Shown: in pieces, positions 47,423-61,758 of the stretch
Numbering within the stretch: position 1 is the stretch's first letter
Layout: each line of letters starts with the position of its first letter
The notes under the pieces: generated by a model
What the model was told of the DNA's origin: nothing
Databases searched by the model: none
The model's input: the letters and a program-made list of their open reading frames with translations, nothing else
DNA from: Hordeum vulgare subsp. vulgare
Taxonomy: Eukaryota > Streptophyta > Magnoliopsida > Poales > Poaceae
Direction: 5' to 3'
Length of the DNA stretch: 64,000 nucleotides
NCBI RefSeq assembly: GCF_904849725.1
Contig: NC_058524.1
Span: 29,047,001-29,111,000 of the forward strand
Made by a program: the position numbers and the translations under genes

Positions 47423-50078
47423 ATGCCCGGGACGCCGGACAGATCGCTGACGCCGCAACGATCAAGCGAGCGCCGCGGGCGCAGCCTATCCAGGCGCAGG
47501 GCCCGGCGGGAAGTGATCGTCCACCAGGTGCAACAGGGAGCCGCGGGCATGGGGAATCCTCAGCAGTATCCCATGCTCACGCGCACGAACTACGGGGATT
47601 GGGCGTTGCTCATGCGCGTCAGGCTGCAGGCCCAGGGCCTCTGGCGCGCCATCGAACAGGGGACCGACGTCGAGCGCAACGATCGCAACGCCCTGTCCGC
47701 CATCCTGTGCGCGGTGCCGCCAGAGATGCTACGTACACTGGTCGGAAAAGACTCCGCCAAGGATGCCTGGGATGCCATCGCCGCCATGCGCGTGGGGGTG
47801 GAACGCGTTCGCGAGGCGAAGTCGCGGCGCCTTCGATCCGAGTACGAGGCACTGTCATTCAAGGACGGGGAAACCGTGGAGGACTTCGCGCTACGCGTCA
47901 CCGGTCTCATCAACGATGTTCAGGCGCTCGGAGACACCGTCGAAGAGGTGAAAGCGGTGAGAAAGTTGCTGCGCTCGGTTCCACCAAAGTTTATGCAGGT
48001 TGCCATCTCGATCGAGACACTGATGGACCTCAAATCCATGTCCATCGAGGAGGTGACGGGTCGCCTTCAAGCCGTCGAGGACCGGTACACACTGCCAGGG
48101 CAGACAGTGCTGGTGGCGCTCAGCTTCTCCTGACAGAGGCCGAGTGGCACGCGAGGCAGAAGCAGAAGAGCCCGGAGGAAGGTTCCTCCGGGGAAGCCGG
48201 CGGCTGGAACAGTGGAAGGGGAAACCGCCGAGGTGGCGGCAGACGCGGCAACGGTGGCCGTGGCGCCGGTGGACGCGGGAACAACCAAGGTGGCTAGGAC
48301 ACCGGCGGGCGCGGCAACAAGGGAAAAGCTAAGATGAAGTGCTACAACTGCAACAAGGAAGGACACTTCGTGCGCGAGTGCCGACAGCCACGGCGCGAGC
48401 GCGGTGAGGAGGCGAACCTCACGCAAGGCCCGGACGACGCCGAGCCTTCACTGTTGATGGCCCACGCGATCGAACACCCGGCCACTGACACAGTGGACAT
48501 AGTCACGTCGTAGACAGTGCTCCGCAACGAGGAGCGTGTAGTACCGGCCGACGCCGGAGACGGCGCCTGGTATCTCAACTCGGGTGCCACGAGTCACATG
48601 GCGGGAACAAGGGAGGTCTTCGCAGCTCTCGACGAGACGGTGCAGGGCACCGTGCGTTTTGGAGACGGCTCGGCCGTCAGTATCCAGGGCAAGGGCACGG
48701 TGGTGTTCGAAGGCCTGAGCGGGGAGCAGCGTGCACTGGCAGAAGTGTATTTCATCCCCGCTCTCAAGAGCAACATCATCTCGCTGGGGCAGATGGACGA
48801 GAACGGTTGCACCATCGTCATCGACAGTGGGGTACTGAACATCTACGATCGCCACAAGGCGCAGATCGCGCGCGTACCTCGACGGAGGAATCGCCTCTAC
48901 ATCGTCAACCTTGTCATCGCCAAGCGCGTATGCCTGCTGGCTAAAGCGGATGAAACGGCGTGGCTCTGGCATGCCAGATATGGGCATCTACACTTCCGTG
49001 CACTGCACGCCCTCGCCGCCAAGAACATGGTGCGCGGGATTCCCACAATCGAGCATGTGGAGCAATTCTGTGATGGGTGCGCACTGGGAAAGCAACATCG
49101 CCTGCCGTTTCCCCCGGCAGCGACATACCGCGCGGAGCGCGCCTTGGAGCTGGTGCACACCGATCTGTGCGGGCCGATCACCCGACAACTTCTGGTGGAA
49201 GCAGGTATTTCCTGCTAGTTGTTGATGATCATAGCCGATACATGTGGGTTGAGATGCTCAGGACAAAGGACGAGGCGTTCGCAAGGTTCAAGAAGGTGAA
49301 GGCTGCGGCAGAAGCACAAGGAGAGTGTCGGTTGCTCACGTTTTGGTTGGACCGGGGCGGCGAGTTCAACTCCGGCGCATTCAAGTTGTACTGCGCGGAG
49401 AGCGGCATCCGACACCAGACCACGGCTCCGTACTTAGTTCATACAAGACCCGACATTGCGCACGTTGTGGGCTTCGCAAGCCGGTTCATGGAGGCTCCGG
49501 GAGCACGACACTGGAGCGTAGTGAAACAGATCCTACACTATGTTCAGGGGACGCTTGGATATGGATGTTGCTACCGGACAAGCTCGTCGACACCCACCCT
49601 TGTAGGATACAGTGACAGCGACCACGCCGGAGACGTGGACAATCGCAAGAGCACAACGGGCATAGTCTTCTTCCTCGGCGGCAGCATCATCACCTGGACC
49701 TCGCAGAAGCAGAAAGTTGTGGCGCTCTCATCCTGCGTGGCAGAATATATCGCGGCGGCTGGCGCTGCGTGTCAAGGCATCTGGCTGAGCCGTCTGCTCG
49801 CCGAGATGTTGGGAATGGAACCAGTGAGGTTCAAGCTGCTGGTTGACAACAAATCAGCAATCACACTGAGTCAAAACCCGGTGCACCATGATCGAAGTAA
49901 GCACATCGACACTCGCTTCCATTTCATTCGTCAGTTCATCGAGGAAGGCAAGGTCGACGTCTTCTTCGTCAACACCGGTAGGCAACGAGCCGACCTGCTC
50001 ACCAAGGCTCTTGGCCGCGTCAAGTTCGTCGAGATGAGGCAGATGCTGGGTGTGCAGGAAATAACATCTGGGCATTAG
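47423..50078 (+). pseudogene. Copia gag-pol, decayed, RT deleted
   Basis: Gag starts at 47423 (UBN2-type region: NYGDWALLMRVRLQAQGLW, ETVEDFALRV). The frame shifts near 48100 into an arginine/glycine-rich stretch, TAG follows at about 48296, then a zinc knuckle (CYNCNKEGHFVREC) and another TAG near 48511. In the protease the usual catalytic Asp is Asn (YLNSGATSHM, codon 48577-48579). The pre-integrase region (WLWHARYGHLHF, CDGCALGKQHR) and the start of integrase (HTDLCGPI) follow, with a frameshift near 49190. Integrase runs to about 49433 (LDRGGEFNS), where it joins directly to HTRPDIAHVVGF, the very end of reverse transcriptase. RNase H (GYSDSDHAGD) is complete to 50078. Confidence 0.9.
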
Positions 50079-50087
50079 GGGGTGAAG

Positions 50088-50527
50088 TGTGGGAGAATCC
50101 TTCTGCTCTGAACCTGGCGTCGCAACTCGTCAGTGTTAGTGTTAGTTTCAGTTTCGTCAGAGATAAGTTAGGCGCGCATAAGGAGCCTGTTCCCGCGCGC
50201 GCTCGTAGTATAGGCTAGATTTGCTTTAGCCGTTTTACGCCGCAATGATCGCTCTCGTGGGATGGCACGAGGAGACTGCGAACATGGCGGCGATAAGGGG
50301 CGACGAGGAAGCGGTCGTGGGATGACGCGGCACATGAGCTCGATCGTGGCCCCGGTAGACTAGGTACTTTCGGTTGCATCTGTAACAGAAGTATAAATAA
50401 GATGAGGAGAAAACGCTGCGCAAGTTAAGCAGCACAAAACCTTCGTCTTCCCGTTTGATCCTTCACGAGAGAGAGAGAGAGTGATCGGAGGTGGGAGAGA
50501 AGAGAGAAAGCTGCCGCTGTGACGACA
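50088..50527 (+). repeat. 3' LTR of Copia element 2
   Basis: 440 bp, about 97% similar by eye to 46952-47386. TATAAATA is at 50392-50399. Confidence 0.92.
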
Positions 50528-51715
50528 CGCCTGCCATATGGATATAGCAACCATAAGATACAACATTCCGAACAACGCTGGATGGACAGCACAAGCACGC
50601 CCAAAAGAAAATACAAGAGAAAATAAGAGAAAAAATACCAACAACGCCGGATCAACGAAAGCTACGACTCTCCGCGGCCGTTGTGCCCACCGAAGATAAT
50701 CACCACGCTCCAAAGCCATCGAGTTGTCGTGCACCAAGCACCACCTTCAAGAAGGAATGCGACGATGTCAACGCTGTTGCCCGGACGAATCCTAGGATTT
50801 CTCCCGGTACATGGAGGGTGGTGGGGTGAGAGGGTCACCCGACACCCTTCAAGAAGGATGGTGGCGCCCGCAGGCAATCCGACAGGGATTTCTCCCGACC
50901 CCTCGCACCCGCCACCCAGGACCAACCTACGGCTCCGCCACACCCGCCGCCCACCAATATGCACCAACACAGTCACGAGGAAGCCGCCGCCGTCTCACCA
51001 TGGCCAACGAAGTGAGGCCGGTCGGATCCAAACAAGACACCCGTAAACAAGGACCGACAACACCGTAGCCACGAGGGAGGGAACAACCTCCACCGGCTTA
51101 GGTGGTAGCAGACCAGGCATAGCAGCAGAGGCACACCAGACCAAATGTCCAGCCGAGCCCAGAACGGGCCCGTGAAGCTCCGCCGCCACGTTGCAGCGGT
51201 CGCGGCACAACAGCCGCCGTCCCTGTCGCGAAGAGCTCGCCAGAGCCACCGGAGGACAACCCACCATGGCCCCCAGCAGGCCCGCCCCGCCCCAGCTCGG
51301 GCCCCTAGGGCCTAGATCTGGGCCAGCTGGGCGCCGCGGGCCGCCGCGTGCCAGGGCCATCATCGCTGCCAAGGGGTAGCGCCTCTGCACCACCGTCGTT
51401 CAGATCCGCACCGGAGCACCGTCGTCCGAGGGGCTCTGCCGCGAGGACCGCCTGCCCGCGCCGGGAACCAGCGACAGGGGAAGAAGGGGGGCCGCCCCGC
51501 CGGGCTGCGGGGCGCCACGCGGGCAACGCCCAGCCACGCCCGCCGACGGCAGCGGCGAGGGGCAGGGGCGGCGGCGGCTCGCTGGGAGGGGAAGGAGAGG
51601 GGAGCCGCCCCGGTCGCCTCCCTCGGGGAGGGCGACGCGGGGGGCCTCGGGGGCTTCCCCCGACTAGCACTCCTCGCCATATGGCAGCAGCTGTCGCGTT
51701 GTGAGCCAGTGTTTT
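50528..51715 (-). other. GC-rich unassigned sequence, possible retroposed or LINE-like leader
   Basis: The minus strand has a long GC-rich, low-stop composition with proline/arginine/glycine-rich reading frames on several frames, none showing a domain. The stretch 50580-50900 (caccttcaagaaggaatgcgac) looks like sequence I associate with dispersed Triticeae repeats, but I cannot name it. Confidence 0.3.
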
Positions 51716-52203
51716 TACGGAGGAGGCTTCCTAGCCAGAATTAGGTAAGGCGTTTTGTGTGCTGCCATGACCCCACGGATCTGGACAGGACGGCGGGGCT
51801 GCAATGTAGCACACCCTAGGGCTGCGACCTGCATATCTCGCCGGCGGCGAAAGCTGACAATGCAACATACATGGTGTTGCGCGCGCCGGTGGAGTTTAAA
51901 TGCAGCGTGGGGAGAAGTTGCAATGCGGTAATGCAACTCTCGTCAGTGCTGCCGGCGATGCGACGCTTCTCGGCATCCACCGGTAGCTAGCGTTGCAATG
52001 TGGCGCTCCTCGACAACTTATAGTGTTGTGATGCAGCGCTTGTAGGTGCTGCGAGCATTGCTATGCCGCACTCGCATCGCCGCGGAGAGGAACCAGTGAC
52101 AGCCCTCGGCGGCGGCGGTGATGCTATGATTAGGGACGGAGGAAGGGGGACGAGCAGGGGCCTGCCCCCCCCCCCAACGATCGATGAAACCTAAAATACG
52201 TAG
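51716..52203. other. Unassigned, TGCAATG-rich repeat-like DNA
   Basis: Degenerate motifs of the type gttgcaatg / gatgcagcgct recur about every 60 bp between 51790 and 52070. No gene is seen. Confidence 0.35.
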
Positions 52204-52645
52204 TGTTGGTTGATCTACCAAGCCAAACTGATAAGGCGAGCTACAGCAGCGGCGAGTTGGCAAAACCAACTTGACTTAAGAGTGCCATGATTGGGGGCAC
52301 ACACATACAGCTGACAGGTGGGTCCCCCCATGGCAGTGTGCATAAGTATAAAATGGGATAACTCCCATCGGGAGTGTGAAGGAACCAGTTCCCCTAGAAT
52401 CTAATCCTACACAACACAGCCAGCCATGGGAAGGGCTCTCCAGCTCCTTCCACAAGCAGCAGGAGAAAACCAGAGAAGAAGAAGAAGGGCTTCATCTCGA
52501 ATGAAGCTCTAGTGCTATCTCCAGCAAATACAAGAATGCTATGTCGACATATTTATTACTCAAGGTGTTTTTGTTCTAATTTATATCAGATGTGGTTCGG
52601 TTCTTGTGCAAGATGATCCTGAGATCATCTCTCAGTTTTCTAACT
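52204..52645 (+). repeat. 5' LTR of non-coding retroelement
   Basis: About 442 bp with tataaaat at 52347-52354. The uninterrupted target of the Helitron (ttta|tatc, 52580-52587) is visible in this copy. Confidence 0.88.
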
Positions 52646-52659
52646 ATGGTACCAGAGTC

Positions 52660-54785
52660 TTCTTGCTTACATGCATCTAACCTAAGGGCATGTGCACATA
52701 TTCATGTATTTATGCTAATGATTAAATTTAAAATGCCCTAGATCCTATCTTAGCAAGCATGTTTATGCTTATATTTAAGTTGTTCCTTCCTGTTCATGCT
52801 AAAGTTTTAGCAGTTTTTGCTACTAAAGCAATCTAGCCCTAATAGAGTAATTGAGGCTCTAGGGTTTTCATTTAATGATGATGACAGGAGATTAAAGCCT
52901 CTATGCAATATCCCCAATTTAAAGGAACCCTAGAAATTGAAGATCCCCAATTTTCTTCTGGTGATGTGGCTTGTGGTTTTGGTTTAAGCTTGAATTGATG
53001 GGGAAATAACTAAGTTATGCATGAATCATATGGATTTTCTCTAAATCCGAAACCCAGGCTTATGCAAGTTCATGATTTGTCGCTATTGTTGATGGCCTAG
53101 TTTCGGTTAAAGTTAAATTAAGTTGGAGATTGAATGATTTGAAATTAACCATAAAGAAATCCCCAAAATTCCGAAACCCTAACCAAGGAAATGCCCAAAT
53201 CTTGGTGGAACCCTAATACTATTGGTGATGAAATAAAGAGCAGTGGGTGCTTGCCTTATGGGTGAACGTGCTTGCCGTCGCCGTGCGGCGACCCCGGAAC
53301 AAACCACTTGAAGTTGGCGGGCGCGTTTGGGCTCGTGCCCGAGCGCCCTGCTCCCCACTGCACCAGATGGTGGATGCTACTGCCTCCTTGCATACTTGCT
53401 GTTGAGGGAGTGGCGCCGCTGTGCTGGATCCAACGCTACACGCCGTCGCCGTCGCGCGCGCGCAGGGCTGCGTCACATGTGATGCCATCAAACCCCACTC
53501 GACGGAGCCTCGGGCAGGTCGAAGCCGCACGGGACCCCGGTGAGAGGAGCTCATCGGCGCTGACGCCCTCCTCTGCTGCGGCTGGCTCCGCCGTCGCGTC
53601 ACCCTCACCGTCGCTCCCTCGGGTGGAGGGAGTAAGGGGAGGCCAGTGCTGCGTGGTTGTTTTGTTCGGGCCAGCAGCGTCAGGTGGACTCACGACCCAG
53701 GTCCATGCGGCTGTATCTCGGGACCGAGGGGGCAGCGGGTCAGGATGTAAATGGACATATTGCTGGGCATTGTGGGACTTCCCCGCACCGCATTGTTATA
53801 TGGGATTATGTCATAGTCCAGGTGATATTTACGTGGTTAATGTGGCTTCCACATATAACCAGTTACCTGCGGCCATGATGTAGCCCTTCCGATCGAGGCT
53901 CTTGCCAGCGTGCGGAGAATGCAGCAGATCGTCATGAGCATGATGGCGTTGGGTTGACAAAGATGAGCGGGTGGTGGACGTTGGCAATGGTGATGACAAG
54001 CGTGAAGGCTAGCTGCATGGACAGCAAAGCGACGACGAGGTTGTCACCGGAAGCAGCAAGGATTTGCAGGTGAACAACAGCTTGTTGATGCCCATGAGGG
54101 CGTCGCGTACATATTTCGCCATGAGGAACACCGTCAACCTGCAGCGGCGGCGCGGCGCCTCCACTAGCTGTCTATTGTAAGGCCTAGAGCATGGATGTGT
54201 CATGGTACTTCGAGAAAGGAGATCGGGATTTGGTTGTGGCGGCCGGTGGGTTTCATGGACTTTGGTGGATTGGCCACATTTCCATATGAATTAAGTGGTC
54301 ATCCACATCCACCATTTAGACTATTTTTAATGGATGGCGTATATGGGACAAGTGGTTTCCACCGCACTTACATTCTAAGCAACGGGGGCTAGATGGGCTG
54401 GTTTTTGCTTTTTATGGTCACCCGAGCAGCAACCTATTTAGCAGTTAAGGGGAGAAATAAATTCTGGCAAAATACCAAATATTTTCCCATGATAATGTTC
54501 ACATTTTATGCAATGAAGTAAACATTATTTTAGAGCTAAACATGATGCATGAATTATTTTTATTGTTATTTTAATAATTCAATTCTTTAAGTTTTTGAAT
54601 TTCCTTTATGTTTTAATATATCATACTATATCATGTTCAAATTATTTATACTACTATTAATTATATTAAGTTCCTTTTATGTTTTCATTATGGTTTTTTT
54701 TACATTTATGATGAAAAATTATTATGGTCATTATGTCATTATGTTTCCGTTGCAAAATAAAGTTTAAAGAATTCTCAAATTAAAG
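52660..54785. other. Retroelement interior, no gene recognised
   Basis: AT-rich leader-like DNA to about 53220, then a GC-rich patch (53225-54420) that may be a foreign insert or host fragment, then AT-rich again. No domain is recognised in any frame. Confidence 0.4.
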
Positions 54786-55530
54786 GGTGGTTTTATGCTT
54801 TGTCATTCTGACTAAAGTAGTTTGACAAGAATTTAAACCGCAAAGTTTTGTTATGATCAAAATAAAGACAATCATGGTATTATATTATGTTCCATGTTTT
54901 CTAAAGCAGTTATGTTATGATTATTTATTTCAAGGTATTTTATCATGTCCTAATCTCAGAATTATGGCAATCTATTTAAGTTTATGATATGCTTCTCTAA
55001 TAGGTCTCTTATTAGAGAGCTTTAAGTTTTTAATTTATTGTGGTCTCAGTTAAATATTTTTTGAGCAATCAAATTAAGTTGGGATATTTTATTGAATGTG
55101 TCTAATTATTTAAGGGTGGTATGTATTTACCATTCTGGCCAAAGCTGATTGGTGGGTACATGAGTGAACAATTTTTTTATGCTTGTCCACTTCTCACCAA
55201 AGTTGATGTGGACTAGTTCAATAAAAGGAATAATAAAGAGACATGATTCTAATTAAGTGTGGTTGATGTTTGTCATCCTAGCCAAAGCTGTTTGACGAAT
55301 ATATGACTGCAAAATTTTGCTGCTCTTGCTCACTTCTCGCCAAAGCTGATGTGGGCTGGATCAATAAAAGAAGTTCGAATAATGAGAAGCTATAAAGTGT
55401 GACTAGTATTTGTTATTCTAGCCAAATATGATTAATGAATACTTGATCACAAAATTTTGTTGTTATGATACACTTCTGGCCAAAGCTGATGTGGATCATA
55501 TCAGCAAAAGCAGTTTATGATCTGGGAAAG
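54786..55530. repeat. ~140 bp degenerate tandem repeats
   Basis: Units share gtcattct-gccaaag--g-ttga, aaaattttgttg and cacttctcgccaaagctgatgtgg. Clear copies begin near 55110, 55257 and 55397, with a further diverged partial copy near 54786. Confidence 0.75.
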
Positions 55531-55734
55531 GAATTTTCATGCATAAGGCTTTTGGAAAAAAAAATTGAAACATGACACAAATATATTAAAGTACTTTTAG
55601 GGTATTAAACAAAAGACATAAATAAATTAATTGATTATTAAGTTGTTGTAGGTTTTATACTTACAATTCACTTGTTTGCTTCCGCAATTATGTGTATATG
55701 ATTAACGTTATGGTTCATGGCTATATAGGTAAAA

Positions 55735-56991
<1,257 letters not shown>

Positions 56992-59900
56992 TCAAGTTTT
57001 TTATAGCCGTAAGACATTTAATTAATTCCCAGGTCAATTAGTTCTCTAACTATAAGATTCTATGATCATCATCATAATTACTAAGTTGTCTTCCGACTAA
57101 GTTATCACCAATTAAGGTGGAACCAAAGGGAAATTTTTGATTGGAGACTTAATGTTATTCTAGAATAATTTGTGGCATGTGAATTCATTCTGACCAAAAT
57201 TGATTGGATACACGTGCCATTCCCTAAAGATTAATGTTTACATGAGTTGTTATGTTTTTGCATGATCACTATAAAAGTTTGTGATCATACACTTTCACTA
57301 TCCCTATTGCTAATGTTTCCAATTCAATCATGAGTTCTTTGGCTGATTTAATGCTTTTCATGATTAATAATTTGACTTAATGAATATATCATTGTTTCAC
57401 GAGGTCATGCATAATGAGTATTTAATGAGCTACCATTAAAGAAATTTTGACTACTAAGGCGTTGAGACGAATTTAATAAATTTCTTGTCCATTAAAATCA
57501 GTTGGTAGCAAAACCGAGTAACAATCTGGGGGAGTATGCCCGTAAGGATCGGGGGGAGTAATTCCCTAGTTCAGTTATAATAAAGTTAGTTTTCACATTA
57601 ATAAAGTAGCTTAAAACCTTCTTAAACCTTTATGAATATCGTAATGATCATAAGAATATTTAAGATTTAAAGTATGAGACAAGATGATTTTATGGAACTT
57701 TTGAGTTCACATTATTATGTTATTTATGATAAAGTGTATAAAGTGGACTCGAATTAAGCACAAAGAAATTAATATACATAATAAATTGGATATTACAAGT
57801 ATGACCTCATGGACAAAGATTGTTTTGAGGTGAAGTCTTTTATGTTGGACTGGATGTTAATGTTAAGGGCTGTGGAAATTTTTCATTAACACAAAATATA
57901 AAGTCTTTATCCTCCATTCCTACAATGTGATGTATGTTATTAGTTATATATTGACTTCTCCTCTAAAAGTGAAATACTTAATATGGAAGTTCGTCGAAAT
58001 GTTGAGCAATAGCTCTGTCCACATTTAGAGGGGGGGGGCAATTGAACTTCCAAGTATGATATATGTTTAAATCCTACTCCTAAATAATTTTATTGACTTT
58101 TTATTAAAGTACCACTTCTAGTCAAACTTTCTTAGTTTTCATTTTGAGTTTCCATCTCTTAGAGTTATTACTATTATTATTACCCCACTGCATGATGACC
58201 ATGATGATAAGGACAATTAAAATTGCCCTTTTAATGTTAATACCATATGATTAGCAATTATGTTCATTCTAATATTTATGTCATATTAAGTGATAAATCT
58301 TGCATACATTTTTCTCGTAAGCAAGATAAAAGATTTAATTGTGCTCTCCATAATTATTCTCCTAAAAGAACCAAAGAAGGATAATGAAAATTATGGTACT
58401 CTAAAAGAGAGTATGATGTTGAAAAGTTAGAGGGAGAATAATTGATCTTAAGGGCTTTATGGCTATTATGAGCTCCATTGATGACATAAAAGCGGAGCTA
58501 TTCCTAAACTCCCAGATAGCCAAGATAATTCTTGGCAAAATTCTTCTTAAGTTCCAAATAACATGTCTTGTTAAAAGACTTGTTGAAAAGATTTAATGTG
58601 AATGGGAGTTTGAGGAAAAAAATGTGAATAGTGACATATGGTCACCAAGATGAGATTTTAGAGATGCAAATTTCATAAAGTTTTTCCTTTTACATTATAA
58701 AGGAATCAATCATGATGATTTAACTAGTTTCGAGGCAAAGAGTATCTAACAGTGATACGAAGCTAAGTAAGAAATAAACCTAATAAGGAATTTATGATTG
58801 GTCAATATTATGTTGTCCATGAGCAATAGGGATATTGCATAAAACCTGAGCCTTAAGATATTAAGTTAATCTTAGTGATTTCATGTTTAAAAAGATTCAC
58901 TCAGATTGGTCCATAAAGGGGAGTATTAAAGTTCATTCTAGAGTTTTATGTCTACTCCGTCAAAGGGCAATAAGTTTTTCTTCATGTTGTCACTAATATT
59001 GAAGTTATTATGTGCCCTTAAGATTTTGAGACCGGGATAACTGGCAGACATAAGTCCAGGACTGGACCCCTGGAAAATTATTAAGAAAAGCTTTGCCTTG
59101 CTCACATAAGCGCTAAAGTAATGATGTGATGTATATCATACTAAGGGATTGCATGCTCGTGTTTAAATATATGTGGTAACCACCAAGTTGTGGACCGCTA
59201 AGGTTTTTTGGACAAAGCGTGAATTTACAAAAGTTTTATCCACAAAAGTTTCACCCTTGACTGGGAGCCATATTGTGGAATGGCTCTACCCAATCTCCTT
59301 AAGGCATCATTAAGAATGCAAATTAAAATTGTGGCATGCTTTAATCCCTAAGATTTTAAGATATGGATTCATGTCCATGATCCATATAAATTTAGAATAA
59401 AGAGTTTTCTTAAGAAATTCATCCCAAAACTTATTATGTAAGAGTGCAGATTATTCGAGTAATATAACATGTCAAAAGGTACATGTCACACCTATGACAT
59501 TGTCAAAGATTAATTCCAGACTCAAACATGTTCAAGGCCTTGATGAATTAAGTTTAGGGCTCAACAAATAAGTATTAAATCTAAGGCATAACTGTTGAGC
59601 ATCACTTAAGTTAATGCCTTGATGATTAGTTCATGCACATTATGCTAAAGGTATTAAAGCTAAGAAAAATATTTGAAGAGGCTTGCCTTCTAATGTTGCT
59701 GGCATAAAGATTAAATGGCAGCCTATTATTAAGGGACAAATTATGATTATGGAAACAAAACATGTTTCACTTCTTTTCCAAAGCACGCTTATAAGGATAT
59801 GCACAAGAATATATGAAGAGAAACTGCACTCTTGGGACCATTGCAACACCATCTCCCCACAAACCTAAGGGAGTTTGTTTCTTCGATGGAATGATGTACT

Positions 59901-60171
59901 ATGGTCAATTAGATCAATGGTACTTAACTGACCATTGGTACCTTATTGGCTCTGTATAAGTTCCAACAAAGGAATGAGCTCATGAGTTTTTTTCAAATAA
60001 GTGTTAAGTTCATGGGGCTTCTAAGTTAAAGAAGTTCCATTTTGAGATAAGGTGGTATATTGTAGTAACTGGGTTCTGCGGTACTGACTGACCGTTGCAA
60101 TCCTTTTATCTCATATGCCATTTTTATTAAGGAATGGGTTTATAAGTTTTGTCGTATGATAAGGGGGAGAA
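56992..60171. other. Retroelement interior, 3' part, no gene recognised
   Basis: AT-rich with stops in all frames. Short purine-rich motifs (gggggagta at 57530 and 57554) recall polypurine tracts. A short stretch near 60020-60060 faintly resembles a Copia RNase H tail but is too decayed to call. Confidence 0.4.
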
Positions 60172-61417
60172 TGTTGGTTGATCTACTAGGCCAAACTGAT
60201 AAGGCCAGCTGCAGCAGCAGCAAGTTGGCAAAACCAGCTTGACTTAAGAGCGCCTTGATTGGGGCCACACACATACAGCTGACAGGTGAGTCCCCCCATG
60301 GCATTGTGCATAAGCATATAAAAGGGGATAACTCCCATCGGGAGTGTGAGGGAACCACTTCCCTGCAATCCAATTCTACACAGCACAGCCAGTCACGGAA
60401 AGGGCTCTCCATCTCCTTTCACAAGCAGCAGGAGAAAACCAGAGAAGAAGAAGAAGAAGGGCTTCATATCAGATGAAGCTCTAGTGCTATCTCCAGCAAA
60501 TACAAGACTGCTATGTCGACATTTTTATTACTCAAGTTGTGTTTGTTCTAATTTACTAGCAAAAGAGCCCGTGCGTTGCAACGGGAGCAAACCATACAAC
60601 ACGTCCTAACCTAATAATCATGACTCGAGATCTTTATTTAAACTCACATCTACGTTGTCTCTTTTCTGTGAATACATCTATGCTCTCTCTCTAACTCTCT
60701 CTCTCTCTCCCCCTAAGATGAACAACAATTTTTCTGTTTTCATGTAATGTTTTGCCGATTATTGATAGTTTTTTTTGACTTCAATCTCATTTTGATGAGG
60801 TTTTCATTTGCAACACGGATCGGCCTCAGCACGAAAAATAGATTGTGCGCTATTGATTAAAATTACAGCATAAATAGAATTTTAAAATTATTAAATAAGT
60901 AAAATAACATCATATTTAGACTCTGGGCATACTATTGATGAAAATTACATTATAAACAGAATTTTAAAAAGTTAAATAGATAAACTAACAATATATTCAG
61001 ATTCTTACTCTGCGCATACTATTTTAATAAAATTTCATAAATAATGATTTAAAATTGGAGTTACCGTTTAAAAGATATGATTTTTCAAAGTATTTGTCAC
61101 TTATAATTGAACTGCATATTAATTAATATAGAACTGAAGGACGTTTCTATAAAAATTACAGAAAACGGTCCGTTCTCTTGAAGTATGTACCGCGGGTTGA
61201 TTTCAGGAAACCACAGGGGATTTCCTGTAACAATACAAAAAACGATTCTTTTTTCATTTAAATCCGGACTGTGGGTTAATTTCGGGAAAGTCCAGGGGGT
61301 TTTCTGCAAAATGACACGACGTACGGCAGAAGCACTCCGTGCTTTATTATTAGGAAAAGATATCAAATGTGGTCCGTGTGGAAGATGATCCTGAGATCAT
61401 CCCTGAGTTTTCTAACA
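60172..61417 (+). repeat. 3' LTR of non-coding retroelement, split by Helitron
   Basis: Matches 52204-52645 over 60172-60555 and 61361-61417. Confidence 0.88.
60556..61360 (-). mobile_element. Non-autonomous Helitron, 805 bp
   Basis: In its own orientation it starts TCTTTTCC and ends in CTAG, preceded by the hairpin CCCGTTGCAACGCACGGG (60568-60585). It sits between A and T with no target duplication. The undisturbed target ttta|tatc is present in the other LTR (52580-52587). These are the defining Helitron properties. No RepHel coding region is present. Confidence 0.88.
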
Positions 61418-61603
61418 TCTAATCTAATGTATATTTCACTGATATGCGCAAGTGTGTATATATATTTGACCGCTCTGCGGCTATATTCAAGTCTTGGCTC
61501 CATCACTGGCTATGATAAAGGCATTAGTGTTGCGGGAGCGACGAGCCGGCGGCACTGCTGCAAAGCATTCACAATATGGATGGGGTGGCGTAGCTGCAAA
61601 GTA

Positions 61604-61758
61604 CTCCCTCCGTTCCTAAATATAAGTCTTTCTATAGGTTTCACTAGTGAACTACATACGATATAGACATAATTTAAAGTATAGATTTATTTATTTTACT
61701 CTGTATGTAGATCTTTAATAAAATATCTTAAAAGACTTATATTTAGTACCGGAGGGAG
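61604..61758. mobile_element. Stowaway MITE (Tc1/Mariner), 155 bp
   Basis: CTCCCTCCGTTCCTAAATAT at the left and the inverse at the right (atatttagtaccggagggag), flanked by TA at 61602-61603 and 61759-61760. Confidence 0.95.

Larger units (their letters stand above)
46952..50527 (+). mobile_element. Copia element 2 with internal deletion
   Basis: 5' LTR 46952-47386 and 3' LTR 50088-50527 (TGTGGGAGAATCC...GACGACA), primer site tggtatcagagc at 47389-47400, and gag-pol between them. The bases flanking the LTRs (CGTCC and CGCCT) are not an exact duplication. The LTRs differ at about 13 positions over 435 bp by eye, clearly older than the Angela-like element. Most of reverse transcriptase is deleted. 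Confidence 0.92.

Noticed and set aside
46947..50532. Target duplication around Copia element 2
   Set aside because: The five flanking bases (CGTCC and CGCCT) differ at more than one position, so I do not claim a duplication.
51348..51704. Proline/arginine-rich frame in a GC-rich region
   Set aside because: Several overlapping frames on both strands are open only because of GC bias.
53225..54420. Possible captured gene inside the non-coding retroelement
   Set aside because: GC content rises, but no domain, splice structure or element boundary could be recognised.
59640..60060. Remnant Copia RNase H in the non-coding retroelement
   Set aside because: Only a few residues are suggestive and stops are frequent; not enough to call a gene.
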